NCBI GenBank assembly: GCA_022494885.1
Contig: JAGVSM010001690.1
Location: 1-64,000, forward strand
Length of the DNA stretch: 64,000 nt
Source: Micrasema longulum
Taxonomy: Eukaryota; Arthropoda; Insecta; Trichoptera; Brachycentridae
Direction of reading: 5' to 3'
How positions within the stretch are numbered: the stretch's first letter is position 1; each line of letters opens with the position of its first letter. Made by a program: the position numbers and the translations under genes. Shown here piece after piece: positions 45,030 through 56,300 of the stretch. Below the pieces are notes generated by a model, which worked only from the letters and a program-made list of their open reading frames with translations, did no database searches and was not told the DNA's origin.

Positions 45030-45600
45030 ATTAATGGTTTCGTTAATTCGCTATGCAGATCCTCGTCTCGGATTTTTAATTACTGTATCGTCGAAAGGCA
45101 GTATAAATGGAAGATATTGTGCCTACTGTATTAGCATACTTCCGTCACAGTGTTTTACTCAGGAAACGTCCAATTACGAGAACCGCTTCACCGTGCGACA
45201 TGCTACAAACATGTAGACGATTTTTAAGTCTCTGTGTTCCTCGGTGCGTGTGTTCTCACTGTTACTGTTCCCATAATAATGTTACTATCCCAGTGTGACG
45301 CCGCTTGTCGCTCTACCAGAGTAGCAGAAGACGTTTTGATCCGTCATTCCGGAAACAATTCTACTCCAAACGGAAAAAACTTCCAATCTACTATGACTTC
45401 TGTTTTCCGGGCGTATTTCGATTCGTCTCGTGTACCCGGTAAATATCGTATGTATGTATTCGGTAGGCATAATTTAATATGTATAAAATGTGGGGTAGAA
45501 AGGTTTTTCGCTTCACTTATTGCTAGTTTCGAGTTTCATATCTTATATTTATGGTCTCTTGTTATTTTTGTCGATTGTACAAGTAAGAAATAATTTTGTT
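45030..45600. other. GC-elevated stretch with overlapping unrecognised frames
   Basis: Several + frames overlap here. The longest (45234-45593) opens on GTG, not ATG, and although its start looks hydrophobic it gives no known protein. No promoter, start context or splice pattern was found, so I do not call a gene. Confidence 0.4.
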
Positions 45601-47725
45601 TTTATCTGCCCGCGGGTATTTTTATATCTGCACAATTCAACTTTCGCTATTTTTTTAAGTAAGATAACACTGACTACCACACCTACCTGGAAAATAATGG
45701 AAGCACACAGGGCACACACTATAATATAGTAGCCGGTGCAACTTGCGCAATGTAAAGTTGAACTTGATCGGGCTCGCTTCTATAGCCATTGCTTTCTCAT
45801 TTATCCTTCTATCTAGCCACGGTTTGCGATTCTCGTCATTGTGTGAAAGCCATTAAGAAATAATATACAAAGAACATTCAATAGCCGCCATCATAAAACG
45901 GACGTGACCCTGCATATGCCCAGCGACTTGGCGTAGCGAGGAATAAAGGACAACTTATTCACTTAGGAATGAAAGATTTATGAGTTATTTTTACTCGGGA
46001 TTTTTAGTTTTGTGTGTACCTTCATCATTAGTACTAATGGTGCGACCGTGCTTTTGTTGCAATAGTCGAAACGAAAACAACCTGCATTATTTACTATTTT
46101 ATGAAGGTAAAATTTGAAGGTTTGTATTTGTAATATATGATCGCTAAGGTATTTCCACGTTCTCTATCGTATTCCACGTTTGTCTATGCGATGAAGGTAT
46201 TGAGGATTTTAATTTTGAGATTTTCTTAACTGTTTTTTTTTTTTTTTTTTCCAAACGATCACTGAATCAAATTCAATTATAAACACCTCTCTCCCGCTTC
46301 CACTCCCACAAAGCCTACTATAAACCATTGAGTCTTTCTAATTTTGTTATAATAATTTTCTATGTATAAATGTGTCCATAAAAATGCCCATATCTAAACA
46401 AATAAAATAAAATAAATAAATAAAACTTTGAAAATGCGCACAAATGGTACATTTTGTAAAAAAAATATCTTCTAAACAGTATTCCGACAGCGCCAGCGGG
46501 TCTAAACACTTGATAGCTTTATATGAATTAATAACAAGAAGCGTTTGTTTCTTAAAGATTAATAATTTATTGTTCTTACGCGGAAACACTGTTCAAACAG
46601 CGTACTTAATGACGAAGGCTTCTCTTTTGTAATGTGATTTAAATGTCTTTTCTGTTTACATTGTAAATACAACAAACGGAGATAAAAATGCGCAATATTG
46701 TCCATGTATTTTTATATTTAATTATGTTACGATGCATGGATCACAATATCAGTCGTGAAAATTATCAACTGCAATATCATTTATTTGGAGTATAAGTAAA
46801 CGCTCGATGTATTTATACGCTTGTAAAATTCAAGATTACGAAACTCTATTCGAGTAAATTGGAGATGCCTTCGTTGTAGGTCTGTTTTTTTTGCTTCTAT
46901 GTAAATATCTCTGATTCTTGAACAAAAACAATGTTAATTGAAAATTACCTTATCTTCTTTACATAATTATGACATTTTTGAAGCCAAATAATTATAACGG
47001 GCAAAAACTGAACCACTGTATTTTGACAAAAACAAATTTCTCTCGCCGATGCGCTTTAATGGCACGAGAACCCGGTTTACAACAAATTAACTTTTTTCAA
47101 AGAAAATTCATAATACTTAATACGGTATTTCAATTTCACACAACTATATTCAACGTCTTTTGCGCATTTTTTATTGTAGACCGTAACATGCAAATTCGTT
47201 TATTTTCCCCACATGCAAATGATGATAGCCTTTTTAAAAAATCTAATGTCTTATTAATGCCCCGGCTTAAGTGTTTCATACAGTATAATAATTGCATTAT
47301 CGTTCTTTCTCCGAATTACCTTTACAACTATTCCTGGACCAGCTATGGACAACATTAGTAAGCTTTGGGAAGATTAGCGAAGTGCTTTATGATTGTTGGA
47401 CCATGGTCACGATTTTTCGTAGCTTTTAGATCAAATATTGTATTACGTTTCTGTGATATTGCCTCTTTTTTAATGATTTAAAAAAAAAACCTTTTTTACT
47501 GTGCGTGCAGTAATGATAATAAAACGGGATATTTAAAACGCAGTCAAACATTTTTATCTGCGGAGTTTAACGGTGCTACAATTTTGTTTTATGAAAAAAA
47601 TTGTTATTACCTTTTACGTAGTACGTTAATCATTTCGGTTCACTCCCGAGTTGGAGCATGAACTTTACTACGAGCAGTGGACATCTAGAACGCCGAGAAC
47701 CTGGTGCCATGTAAAGTAGGCAAAC
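45601..47725. other. Unassigned stretch
   Basis: A run of T at about 46231-46250 is the main landmark. A 129-codon frame with ATG at 46969-47358 has no recognisable domain and an AT-driven codon mix. No gene is called. Confidence 0.45.
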
Positions 47726-47727
47726 AT

Positions 47728-48368
47728 GGTTAATCGGGTGGTATTTTTTTTTTCCAATTTTGAAATGAAAGGGGTCTAAAAAGTTGCCTTTTGGATTACT
47801 CGGAATGCAAAAATTAAAAAAATATATATTTTATACTACTTTTGGCCCTCAACCAGAGCTTAAAGTTTTCTAAAAAGTCGATTTTTTGCGCTAAACCGGC
47901 TCTCATTTCGTAATTAAGTAAGAAAATCAGTCCAATTAAATTTTAAATGTGAATTAAACCTTATTAAATAAGCATCTATGGGCGTGAGTTGCACTTTGTT
48001 TTGTAATAAATGGGTAGCATTGTTTTTATGAGCCATTGTGTTCGTCAATATTAACCAGGCGCTCAACGGAATCAGTTCCGCGGAGTGTAAACTTTTTGCA
48101 TTTCGGTAGTTTTAAAACGTGCTCGAATTTGTAATGTGATTAAGTTATATCTTTGCTAACAAAAAAATAAATTATTAATGTAAATAATAAACAAAATGTT
48201 CAGACAGTGATAAACTTCAAACCTCGGTCGAGGGCCAAAAGTAGTATGGAATATTTTTTTTAATAATTTTTACGTTTAAAGTGATCCAAAATGCAACTTT
48301 TTAGACCCCTTTCACTTTGATGTCTAAAAAAATTAAAAAGTTCATACATCATCGGCCCACTCTAATGG
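47728..48368. mobile_element. TIR element F (about 640 bp, arms about 125 bp)
   Basis: The left arm ('gaaaggggtctaaaaagttg', then 'tactacttttggccctc') is mirrored at 48220-48345 ('gagggccaaaagtagta', then 'caactttttagaccccttt'). The arms extend to weaker matches near 47730 and 48365. The internal 350 bp has no open frame. Class unknown; the target duplication is not clear. Confidence 0.65.
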
Positions 48369-48403
48369 TTGAGGCCTTCTGAAACCAGTGTTTGTATCAT
48401 CTC

Positions 48404-49095
48404 CGCTTGAACTTAGTTATGCAGAAAGCAGCCAGTCCACAATTTTGAAAAAATGCGATATTAGTGTTATCGGGTGCAGTAAGGTCAATTCTATGTTCTG
48501 CTAAAACAGCCAGACCACTTTTATACAAAAAAAACTGTAATAATCACCTTCTGAACATAGTGTCGATTACAAAAACGGTATTTCTTTTTAATTTTACGGT
48601 ACTTTAAAAATCATTAAAAGTGGTTAAATACATTATTAGATTCTTGTTTGTGATATAAAAAAACTAATACATTCATTGTTTATCATTTGTCAAAGTCAAA
48701 AACATTCCAACTGTTGTGCAGATTGAATTACTTACTCTTTTCGCAAAGGTGCTTTTTATTTCGTTTTCAAAATATCATTTAAACTTTAAACTTCACTGTT
48801 AAATAAAAATAATAAAAAAAATGTAAATAGGGGCTAGATTTCTTACTGTCCATGCGCTCTATAGCTGCAAGACGTGCTGTTATCTGGCTCCTATATATCA
48901 TAATTAGAGACGAGGAACTAGAATCCCAATCGTCCATGCGCTCTGTAGCTGCAAGACGTGCTGGGATATTTATTTATTGTACAACGCCCTTGAGGTGATT
49001 TTCACAAAAATGGCGCTGCATAAATTATCCAAACATTTATATATATATCTCAGTTTCACTTTTCTATGGCTTTCTGCATAACTACGTTCACTCGA
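48404..49095. mobile_element. TIR element E, second copy, split by repeat D
   Basis: The left end 'tgaacttagttatgcagaaa' and the right end (reverse-complemented 'tgaacgtagttatgcagaaa') match the termini of 13291-13723. The body runs colinear in reverse with that copy ('aagtcaaaaacattccaact', 'tttcgcaaaggtgc') until about 48750, then resumes at 49049 ('ctcagtttcacttttc'). The intervening 298 bp is repeat D, inserted later. Confidence 0.75.
48751..49048 (+). repeat. Repeat D, third copy, nested in E
   Basis: It contains two of the subrepeats ('gcgctctatagctgcaaga', 'gcgctctgtagctgcaaga') and the 'ggtgattttcac' / 'ggcgctgcataaatt' end. Because E is known uninterrupted at 13291-13723, this copy defines both borders of a D insertion: 5' at about 48751 and 3' at about 49048. 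Confidence 0.75.
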
Positions 49096-49099
49096 TGAC

Positions 49100-52000
49100 A
49101 GTTGTCACGGGAAGTAAATGTATTCGTTGTATTTCTACGTTTTTTAAAAAGTATATAAGTTAAACATCGACCAATCCTAAACCCCAGAAAAAATCAGTGC
49201 CTAGCATCCGAATGTATTGGAGTGTTTTCAATTCTATTTTTGCTATTTTTACTTTTATCATATTGTCTGAATCACGAATAATCATAGTAGTGTGAATCAC
49301 ATTTTACCAATGATTCAATTCTATATCGTGTTTATGGCGAGGGTGAGTGTTTTGAGGCCTGTTAACCAGCTCTTTTAAACTCGTTGATGTATGAGAATGA
49401 TTCCAAACGAGTATTTGACGCATCGCTTGTGTCCTGAATAAGACGAGAACTGCATATTCTTCTCACGGGGCACTTAAGGTTTTACTGTCATCATCAGAAC
49501 TGACATTTAATGACTTCAATTCCTGAGGAGATACCCATTTATACCTCTGCGTTTTAATTACTAACATAACAAGATAAAATTTCATATCCGATTTAACTCG
49601 CCGCGAATGGATTTAACGTATTGTGTATAAAATATTTAGTTTGAAGTATGGTTTTACTAGATTTCAGCATTTTATCGAGAATGACAGAATATTTAGACAG
49701 AGATAAAAAAGTATATTATTTATTGTTTTAGCATTTACTTTGTGGAAAAACATTTTGAATTTATTTAAAATGAAACACTTTTTAATTTTTACCACATGAG
49801 AGTTTCAAACGTATTGTACAAGGGATTAAAGCTGTACAATGAATTACTTGAAGAAATTAATGAGATAGAAAAGATCAAGATATTTCAAATTAATTTAAAA
49901 AAATATGTTATTGAGAAAATTTTATAAAAAATTGTGATATTATTAAAAATGTTTATTACTTCTTAAAATGTTATAAACTAACTTAATAAAGAAATAAAAT
50001 AACCAAATATATTATAATACAACTACTTTCAGGTATTCTGAATTACCCATCATCAGTTGTAAATACAAACTTTAAAAGTTTATATTTTATTATATGGTAT
50101 AAATTACAAAGTGTCTCATTAAAAATAAATTCGATATAAAGAAGATCTTTATTTATTTATTTATTTTACATATATTATTGGCTAGTTTTAGTGATCATTT
50201 AACACACATTTTTTTTTAATTCAGTTCATTTTTTAAAATTATAAACGCCTATAGGGCACACACAAATAATATAAGTATTATATAAATACGAAAGGCTGTT
50301 CGAAAACGAAAAACACAACAAAACTTTACACCAACTCCTAATCAATTTCTTGTGAGTTTACAACTAGTTAAAAATTTCCCCATAATCGATTTTTTTAAAA
50401 ACAGGACTTAATTATTTGCGGCGAGATATAAAACAGATTAGAATAATTTGTATGTTAATTTGCAAGCCGCTGCATGCAATTTATTGAATAACTAGTATTA
50501 TGATGATGACTACAAAATAAAAAAAATATGTCTATTTGGTCTATGCGAGACACAGCAATAATATTATTTTTTCTTAATTTATATTATAATCGTATTTCCT
50601 TATCGTTTTCGGTATGGGTTTCGGTAAATAATATGTTGTTTAAATTAAATATTACAACCAGAATTATCTTCTTTTTTAAAAAAAAAGATAATACAGTTAT
50701 ATATAAAAAAAAATAACTAAAATATTTCAATATATTTTTTTTTAAGTATTACCGAAGGCATAATTTTACCTAGAAATAAAAGAAAATGACCAAAAATGTG
50801 TGTGATTTAAAATGCTTGTATTTCTTTTCAAAATCAAAAAAAAATAAAATTAGACCACTTTTATGTTCAACTTATTGTCTTACAACAAATTTTAGTTTAA
50901 TACTTAGTTTTTATTGAGATTTCAGATACCTAAGTTTAGTCTAAATTTAAAATAGCGTAATCTGCCGGTCTAAAAGTAATTACATTTTAGTGACATAAAA
51001 CTTTTAAATACATTTTTTAACAGAAATACCTTTAAAAAATATTGTTTTTGTCTAATTTGTGTTTTTTATTTTTTTATTATTGCGCGATTAAAAAAAAACA
51101 TTCGTTTTAAAATGGCAAAATCGTATGATTTCCTAATTTTGCGTTCGCTTTACCAGACGACAGCCTTAAGTAGCATTCGTAAATAATGTACTCATTGTTT
51201 CAATGGGTAATGAAGAGGAACCTACGCCTTTGTTGTGTTTGAAAACACCCACTTCTTACTGCTTAAGAGCTAATTTTATGTTTTGACGTATCTCACAAAT
51301 GCGTAAGGATAAAACATAATTCTGAACAATCCTCCTGTGAGTCCTGTGTAAGTTCAGCAATACACAATATTTGTCGTAAAATACAGTCGAGTTCGCGTTG
51401 GGTCCATCCACTTTGTTTGGATATGCAATGAACACATTAGTCTAAAGCGACTAACAACTTGTCGTTTAATTTTTGCAACCTGTTTCGCGCTAATGGAGTT
51501 GAGCAATAAATGAGATATTATGTGGCGAATGGAAAACTGATCACTCCGGTTTCACCTTGGCCAAATGGCAATCGAATGGGTTTTTGGAAACGATGATTTT
51601 CCTAATGGCCTTAAAAACTGGCAACGCGCAATCCTACCATGGCAATTTTGTAATAACAGTCACTCTCGCATTGTATTATATTATAAATTCGACCCATTTG
51701 TTTAAATACGGACTCTAAAATTCTACCCACGTTTCCTGGTTACATAAAAACCTCTAAATTTATCTTTTTGTTACATTTCCTAACTGGATGTTTTGAGGTA
51801 GAATATATCAGTACTCGCGAAAATATTTTATTACATGCACAGTTAAGGAATGCGACAAACACCGGTTCTTAACAAACATGCACTAATTCCATTTGATTTT
51901 TAATCATTTATATATTCCCTATGAGTTTTCTTTCACCTGTATTTGTTACGGTGTATATTAGTATTTGCATGTTAGAATATATTATTTCCTTGAAATAACT

Positions 52001-52430
52001 GAAAGCGAACGCTTACCCGCTGACATTCGTTACGGCTCCAGTTTTCACATCTCCCGAAACGCTCAAATTAACCATCAATTTGTTCAGAAGGTCTAATTAT
52101 ATTTAAACGGCAGGATTAACACTGTTTGTTTTGAGCAAACAGCGATTTCTACCGGTGTTAAGTGCGCGTTGCTTGTGTGCATAACTTTAATTATCATCCG
52201 TTGCAATTATCCACGTGGGATTGTTGTACTACTGTGTGTGAGACCCTTAATGCATTTGGCTTCATTTAGGCTGCAAGCCAAATTGGGATTTAACGGTATC
52301 ACTAATCGTATCGGTTTTGCTTTAATTACAATAGAACTTTAATCGTGAAGTCCTCCCAACTACTATTCCATTCAAACTGTGCTCGTCTAACCCCGTTTAT
52401 TCAGTATTATACTTTTGAAACTGCTGGAAC
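49100..52430. other. Long AT-rich unassigned stretch
   Basis: No gene is seen. It includes A/T homopolymer runs, a short (TTTA)n run near 50150, and the hammerhead-like hairpin at 50018-50061. Sequence from about 51120 to 52380 is less AT-rich and unique within the window. Confidence 0.45.
50018..50061 (-). ncRNA. Hammerhead-like motif with stem III loop deleted
   Basis: A perfect 7-bp inverted repeat, TACAACT/AGTTGTA, bounds the segment. On the minus strand it encloses CUGAUGA, a 5-bp stem II (GGGUA/UACCU) and GAAA, but only 'gu' lies between GAAA and the closing stem. In the other copies a CCGG-like loop sits there. It looks like a hammerhead that lost its stem III loop. It is unlikely to cleave. 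Confidence 0.35.
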
Positions 52431-52434
52431 AATA

Positions 52435-53215
52435 AATATAGAATTTTAATTCTTATACAGTGTTTCAGAGCATGACCGTGAAACTTCAGAGGAACATTCC
52501 TCATGGTAAACTTTTTACGCCATTTCTCTGTAGGGTTAAGCAGAGAGAATGGACCGCCACACACGTCTATCCTGACATATATTCCTAGATTCTTCCACAT
52601 TCATACAGCTTGTCAGACATGCCCTTCGGTTCTGTCTGCTTTTGGCATGACCAGACCTTAGATTTTGGTTTATCTGATCATGCCACGTCTTCCTTGGTCG
52701 TCCGCGTCTCACGTTAGCGTTCATTTTTGCCATATATACTAGTTTTACCATTCTTTCGTCGTCCATTCGTTCTACATGACCAAACCATCTCAGAGACCCT
52801 TTCTTAATCTTATCCTATATACTTCATATATTTTTTTCCAAAAATATTTTATTACAATTTTTTTTAATATTTTGAAATAGAGAAAATCTTTCGTTTCTCG
52901 GATTAGCAAACTCCTACCCCACCTCTAAAAAATTGCGATAAAACACTTATTTGACCAACAAGCGATACGCACTGGACGCGGACAAGGAAAGCGGCTGGGT
53001 GGGAGAGGGTAGGGGTTTATGTAATATATGCTAGTCCGAAAAAAAAGGATTTACTCTATTCGTATCATAAAAAACAAAACATAAAAAAAGAGTTTTTTGA
53101 AAAAATAATTTAGGATTTAGGAAGTTTACTATGAGGAATGTTCCTCAGAAGTTTTGCGGTTTTCTCTGAAACCCGCGAGTTACTCATCTATTAAAATTGT
53201 ATTCTTGTAGTTTAG
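52435..53215. mobile_element. TIR element J carrying a LINE fragment
   Basis: The left arm ('agaattttaattcttat', then 'gtttcagagcatgaccgtga' and 'gaggaacattcctcatggta') is mirrored by 53125-53210 ('tactatgaggaatgttcctc', then 'ctctgaaacccgcgag'). Inside are the RT fragment at 52530-52815 and a second, smaller inverted repeat at about 52895-53045 ('ctcggattagcaaactcc' mirrored near 'gctagtccga'). It may be several insertions, not one element. Confidence 0.5.
52530..52815 (-). pseudogene. Non-LTR RT C-terminal fragment
   Basis: On the minus strand from about 52815: 'LRWFGHVERMDDERMVKLVY', then 'RRGRPRKTWHDQI', 'RNRRACLTSCMNVEESRNIC' and 'RRVWRSILSA' with a stop at 52536. The WFGHVERM...GRPRKTWxDQI order is the typical end of an insect non-LTR polyprotein. 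The frame is open but only the last ~95 codons remain, so it is a truncated copy. Confidence 0.8.
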
Positions 53216-53935
53216 TTAATTTTAAACATAAAAACGAACATGATATTATCATGAGTTCTCAAGGCGCAAGCTGTCTACACCATATTAGATCGCTAACTTT
53301 TCCACAAAAAAGTTAATCCGTTGACCATTGAGTCACTCATTAGACGAAGCCTACTACCAAAAGTTATTTCATTTGCCTTAATGAGATCTCCCAGTGCTTG
53401 TTTTTAATTCCCGCCTGATTCAGATTATTACATTATTTTTAATTGTTGCTGCGAAAAGTTTTCACTCCCATTACAACTTCCGGGAAAGTGGAAAACTTGA
53501 ATGCGAACAGAAGTCGTAGTTTTAATAGTCTGCTGGGTAGTTTCTAATACATACGTATGTGGGTGAACGCCGGCGTCGCGCGAGTTTCCAGTGAATAATA
53601 AAAGTTGCAACTCGGGCACAATACATTTCACAAACGCTTGATTCATATAAAGACATTTCAATGTAATCGTTATTTCAAATAGGTTTAAAAAAAATCATGA
53701 ATAAACGGATGCATTTCACTAACAAAAAGTAAGTTGGTAAATTGATGCACACTCGTTTTATCTTAAACAAGTTTACAAATAGGGTAATTTCCGTTGATAA
53801 AAATAACAAACTATAGTTTCCTCTTGTGAGTACATGTCATAATACATACATTCAAAGATAAGAGGTTTAGTATATGGTACTGATAAATCTCTTCTCTATG
53901 CCTCGTTTATGATGGGAAGATAAAGACGCCATACC
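53216..53935. other. Unassigned stretch
   Basis: A minus frame at 53428-53661 is unrecognised. No other feature. Confidence 0.5.
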
Positions 53936-53939
53936 TTCA

Positions 53940-54230
53940 CCTTGACGGTATTGTTGAAGATCAATTCTCTCTGGCGATTACGAAGATACACTACCGACCC
54001 TCCACCTTCAGTTTTGGGTAGGTACATCGATATGAAACAAGAAGAAGGGTACGTCACGGTGCACATATCTACACCCTAAAATGACAAAGCTTCAGTATGA
54101 CATCATAGATGAAATTAAATTCTCCCGAGCGATTACGAAGATACACTACCGATCCCCCAACCATCGAGTTTTGATGTAAGTACATCGGTTTGTACCAACG
54201 GGTCTAGACACGTTTATCTACGCGTTAAAA
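53940..54230. repeat. Diverged tandem duplication, period about 155 bp
   Basis: 'gcgattacgaagatacacta' occurs at 53974 and again at 54129, each followed by a similar 'ccgacccc' / 'agttttg' / 'gtacatcg' run. The two units are clearly related but diverged. Source unknown. Confidence 0.6.
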
Positions 54231-54279
54231 ATTACAAAAAATTTGTTCCACCGAGCAATTTTTCCTTTAATTACAATTG

Positions 54280-54885
54280 GCAGGTTGAGCAGAAGTCGAA
54301 TTGAATTATGACAAAACTGTCGGTTTTGAAAACGAGCGGCTAGATGCAAAAAATAATGTCGCTTGATGCTGCCCTATTAACATATAAGAGTATCTTGGCG
54401 TAAGAAAGATGCCACTATAAAAAAATAATTAATTATTATATTTTTTCCATCTGTTTCACTATCTTTCTGAGTGTAAGTATCGAGACGTTAAAGGAGCTGG
54501 CTTTGTAATCAATCGAGTAATTACAGGCGATCGTTAAGCGTACCGTTCAGGTAATTGCCAAAAATCATATGAAAATCATGTTCAAGCGAGCATTTTTTGC
54601 TTCAATTGGGATTTATTGGAGTTCACAATCGCTTTGAAGGAGGAACTTTTTATCACAAAAGCCTATATAAAATATAAATTTGAACTATTTTAAATGTTAA
54701 TGAAGTAACGAACGCGGACTAAATCGGAAAGGTCATTCATTGGTTGGTTTCGATCATAATATGATGTCAAGATGACAAGTAAGTAGAACATACCGAGGTA
54801 GATACAAATAGTACAGGAGTTAAGTATACCGTCTCGATATGTACAGATTAATATAGCGTTTATAATCGAGGCACTGGCATTAGGT
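54280..54885 (-). repeat. Repeat K, copy 1
   Basis: The reverse complement matches 63357-64000 along its whole length: 'gtgcctcgattat', 'ggtatacttaact', 'tacctcggtatgttctac', 'aactccaataaatcccaatt' and 'aaaaaatgctcgcttgaaca' occur in the same order. Some stretches are nearly identical and others differ by small gaps. No terminal inverted repeat, ORF or tRNA head is seen, so the class is unknown. Confidence 0.75.
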
Positions 54886-54899
54886 GACTCGAGATCATT

Positions 54900-55715
54900 A
54901 GAATTACACATATTTTTTTTAATTAACGAATTCTGCGCCGATGCTCTTGATGTTTGAATTTTGTTCACTGAATTCTCAATTTTCGTATTTACCTTGTATT
55001 CGAGCCATCCTACTTCCTACAGCGCAATTATTAAACACTTATACATATATCTAAAATTGCTTGACAATATTTGATTTAAGCAATAAAAAAGCCCCCGCGA
55101 CACATTTCTCTCTACATCTACAAGATTTTGGAAAGGGTGTCAAAAGGCCATGTTTGCGAATATGGTATAGACTCCTTTTTAGCTATTTCGTTTTGGAAGG
55201 AAGGCCACAAAATAAAGCATCTAAACACAAGGCATTTTCTATCCGATGTCTGCATCCGCCTTTATCGTATAAAATTGATCGTTTTGTACTTGTTGCCGAC
55301 ATCTGTGTTCCTCCCTTCCATATAGAGCTGTTTTATTTCATCCGTCTACATCATTCTGTAGAATCTGAACTTGTTTTTGCCACTATCTTTTTATTGCCTT
55401 CACTGCGTATAAAGTGCGTCGGAAGTGTCTTGTTACTTATATCACTTACAGGGTATTCAGAAAATTCTTCTAAGTATTTTGAAAGTTTTGTGTACTATAT
55501 TGACAAGGCTGTGACGTATTGGCTGTAAATGACAGTTTTTATATATTTTTGTCTGTCTCATAGCGTTGCCGTACTTTCTAAAATCACTGTACATAAGGTC
55601 TCAAATTAGATTTCATCTTGATTAACGTAAAAGTGGTCACTATTATATTTTAAATGTTTCCTATGATTCATAACAACTTTTTATAATGATTATTTATTTA
55701 TAAACAGTATAAACA
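54900..55715. other. Region with the longest open frame (unrecognised)
   Basis: A + frame at 55061-55528 gives 155 codons but opens on TTG. Its only ATG-started overlap is short, and it shows no signal, domain or repeat that I recognise. The hydrophobic, aromatic-rich content is what AT/CT-rich DNA gives by chance. I do not call it a gene, though it is the best non-transposon candidate. Confidence 0.3.
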
Positions 55716-55719
55716 CCCA

Positions 55720-56299
55720 TCTTTATATATATAATTCTTCTGTACGTGTGATGTAACTGACCTCCTAAACGGCTTAACCGATTTACGTGCGGCTTTCAGT
55801 GAAATGTAGATCTTTGCGCTGCGCGTGTTCGTAGATATTAAAATTTTCAATCGAATCTGTAAAAAAAAAGTTCAAAGCACAAATATTTTTTTTCATCGAC
55901 CTACCAGGGTTGCATTCGACGAGAATGCATATACAAAAAATGGAAGTCTGTTGTTTTTTGTGTTGAAAAAAGTTTGTTTTTGAATGTTTACAAACAATAT
56001 TTGGTTTTTATGGATCCCAATCAGATTTTTTCCTTACATTCCTTTTAATTTATTCTCATTTATATCTTTTTACTGGATTTTTGGTAATACTAAAATATTA
56101 TTAAATGCCATTCAATACATTTTTGAATATCGCATTCATGCACCCCCGTTGGTGAGAAGAGCTTACTTAAATGAAATATTTGAACATTAATAATTTTTAA
56201 TTTTAAAATTCTATCATTAACAAGTACCTAGGTACTTTTTCCGAGGTAATAGCAGACAAGCCGACGTTCGGGCAGGACAACGTCTGTCGGGTCCGCTAG
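55720..56299 (+). mobile_element. Non-autonomous Helitron
   Basis: It begins TC ('tctttatatatataattctt') directly after an A at 55719 and ends CTAG at 56296-56299 directly before a T at 56300, the A|T target expected for Helitrons. A hairpin, GACGTT/AACGTC, lies at 56263-56284, 11 nt before the 3' end. The text 'ctgacctcctaaacggctta' near the 5' end is of the kind seen in insect Helitrons. At 580 bp, with no Rep or helicase frame, it depends on another element. Interior phrases recur at 18535-18660. Confidence 0.85.
56263..56284 (+). terminator. Helitron 3' terminal hairpin
   Basis: A 6-bp stem, GACGTT/AACGTC, with a 10-nt loop just upstream of the CTAG end. In Helitrons this hairpin marks the end of the transposed strand. 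Confidence 0.75.
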
Positions 56300-56300
56300 T

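Noticed and set aside
45234..45593. 119-codon frame whose start looks like a signal peptide
   Set aside because: The first codon is GTG with no ATG, several frames overlap, and the peptide matches no family I know.
46969..47358. 129-codon ATG frame
   Set aside because: Only AT-driven codons; no domain, no promoter or splice context.
49465..49515. Minus-strand CUGAUGAUGACAG as a hammerhead
   Set aside because: No stem II and no GAAA.
50020..50050. TTTCAG|GTATTC as a recursive splice site
   Set aside because: Weak donor, and the sequence is better explained by the hammerhead-like inverted repeat.
55061..55528. Longest open frame (155 codons) as a gene
   Set aside because: It opens on TTG, has no recognisable domain, signal peptide or splice context, and its aromatic-rich content fits chance in CT/AT-rich DNA.
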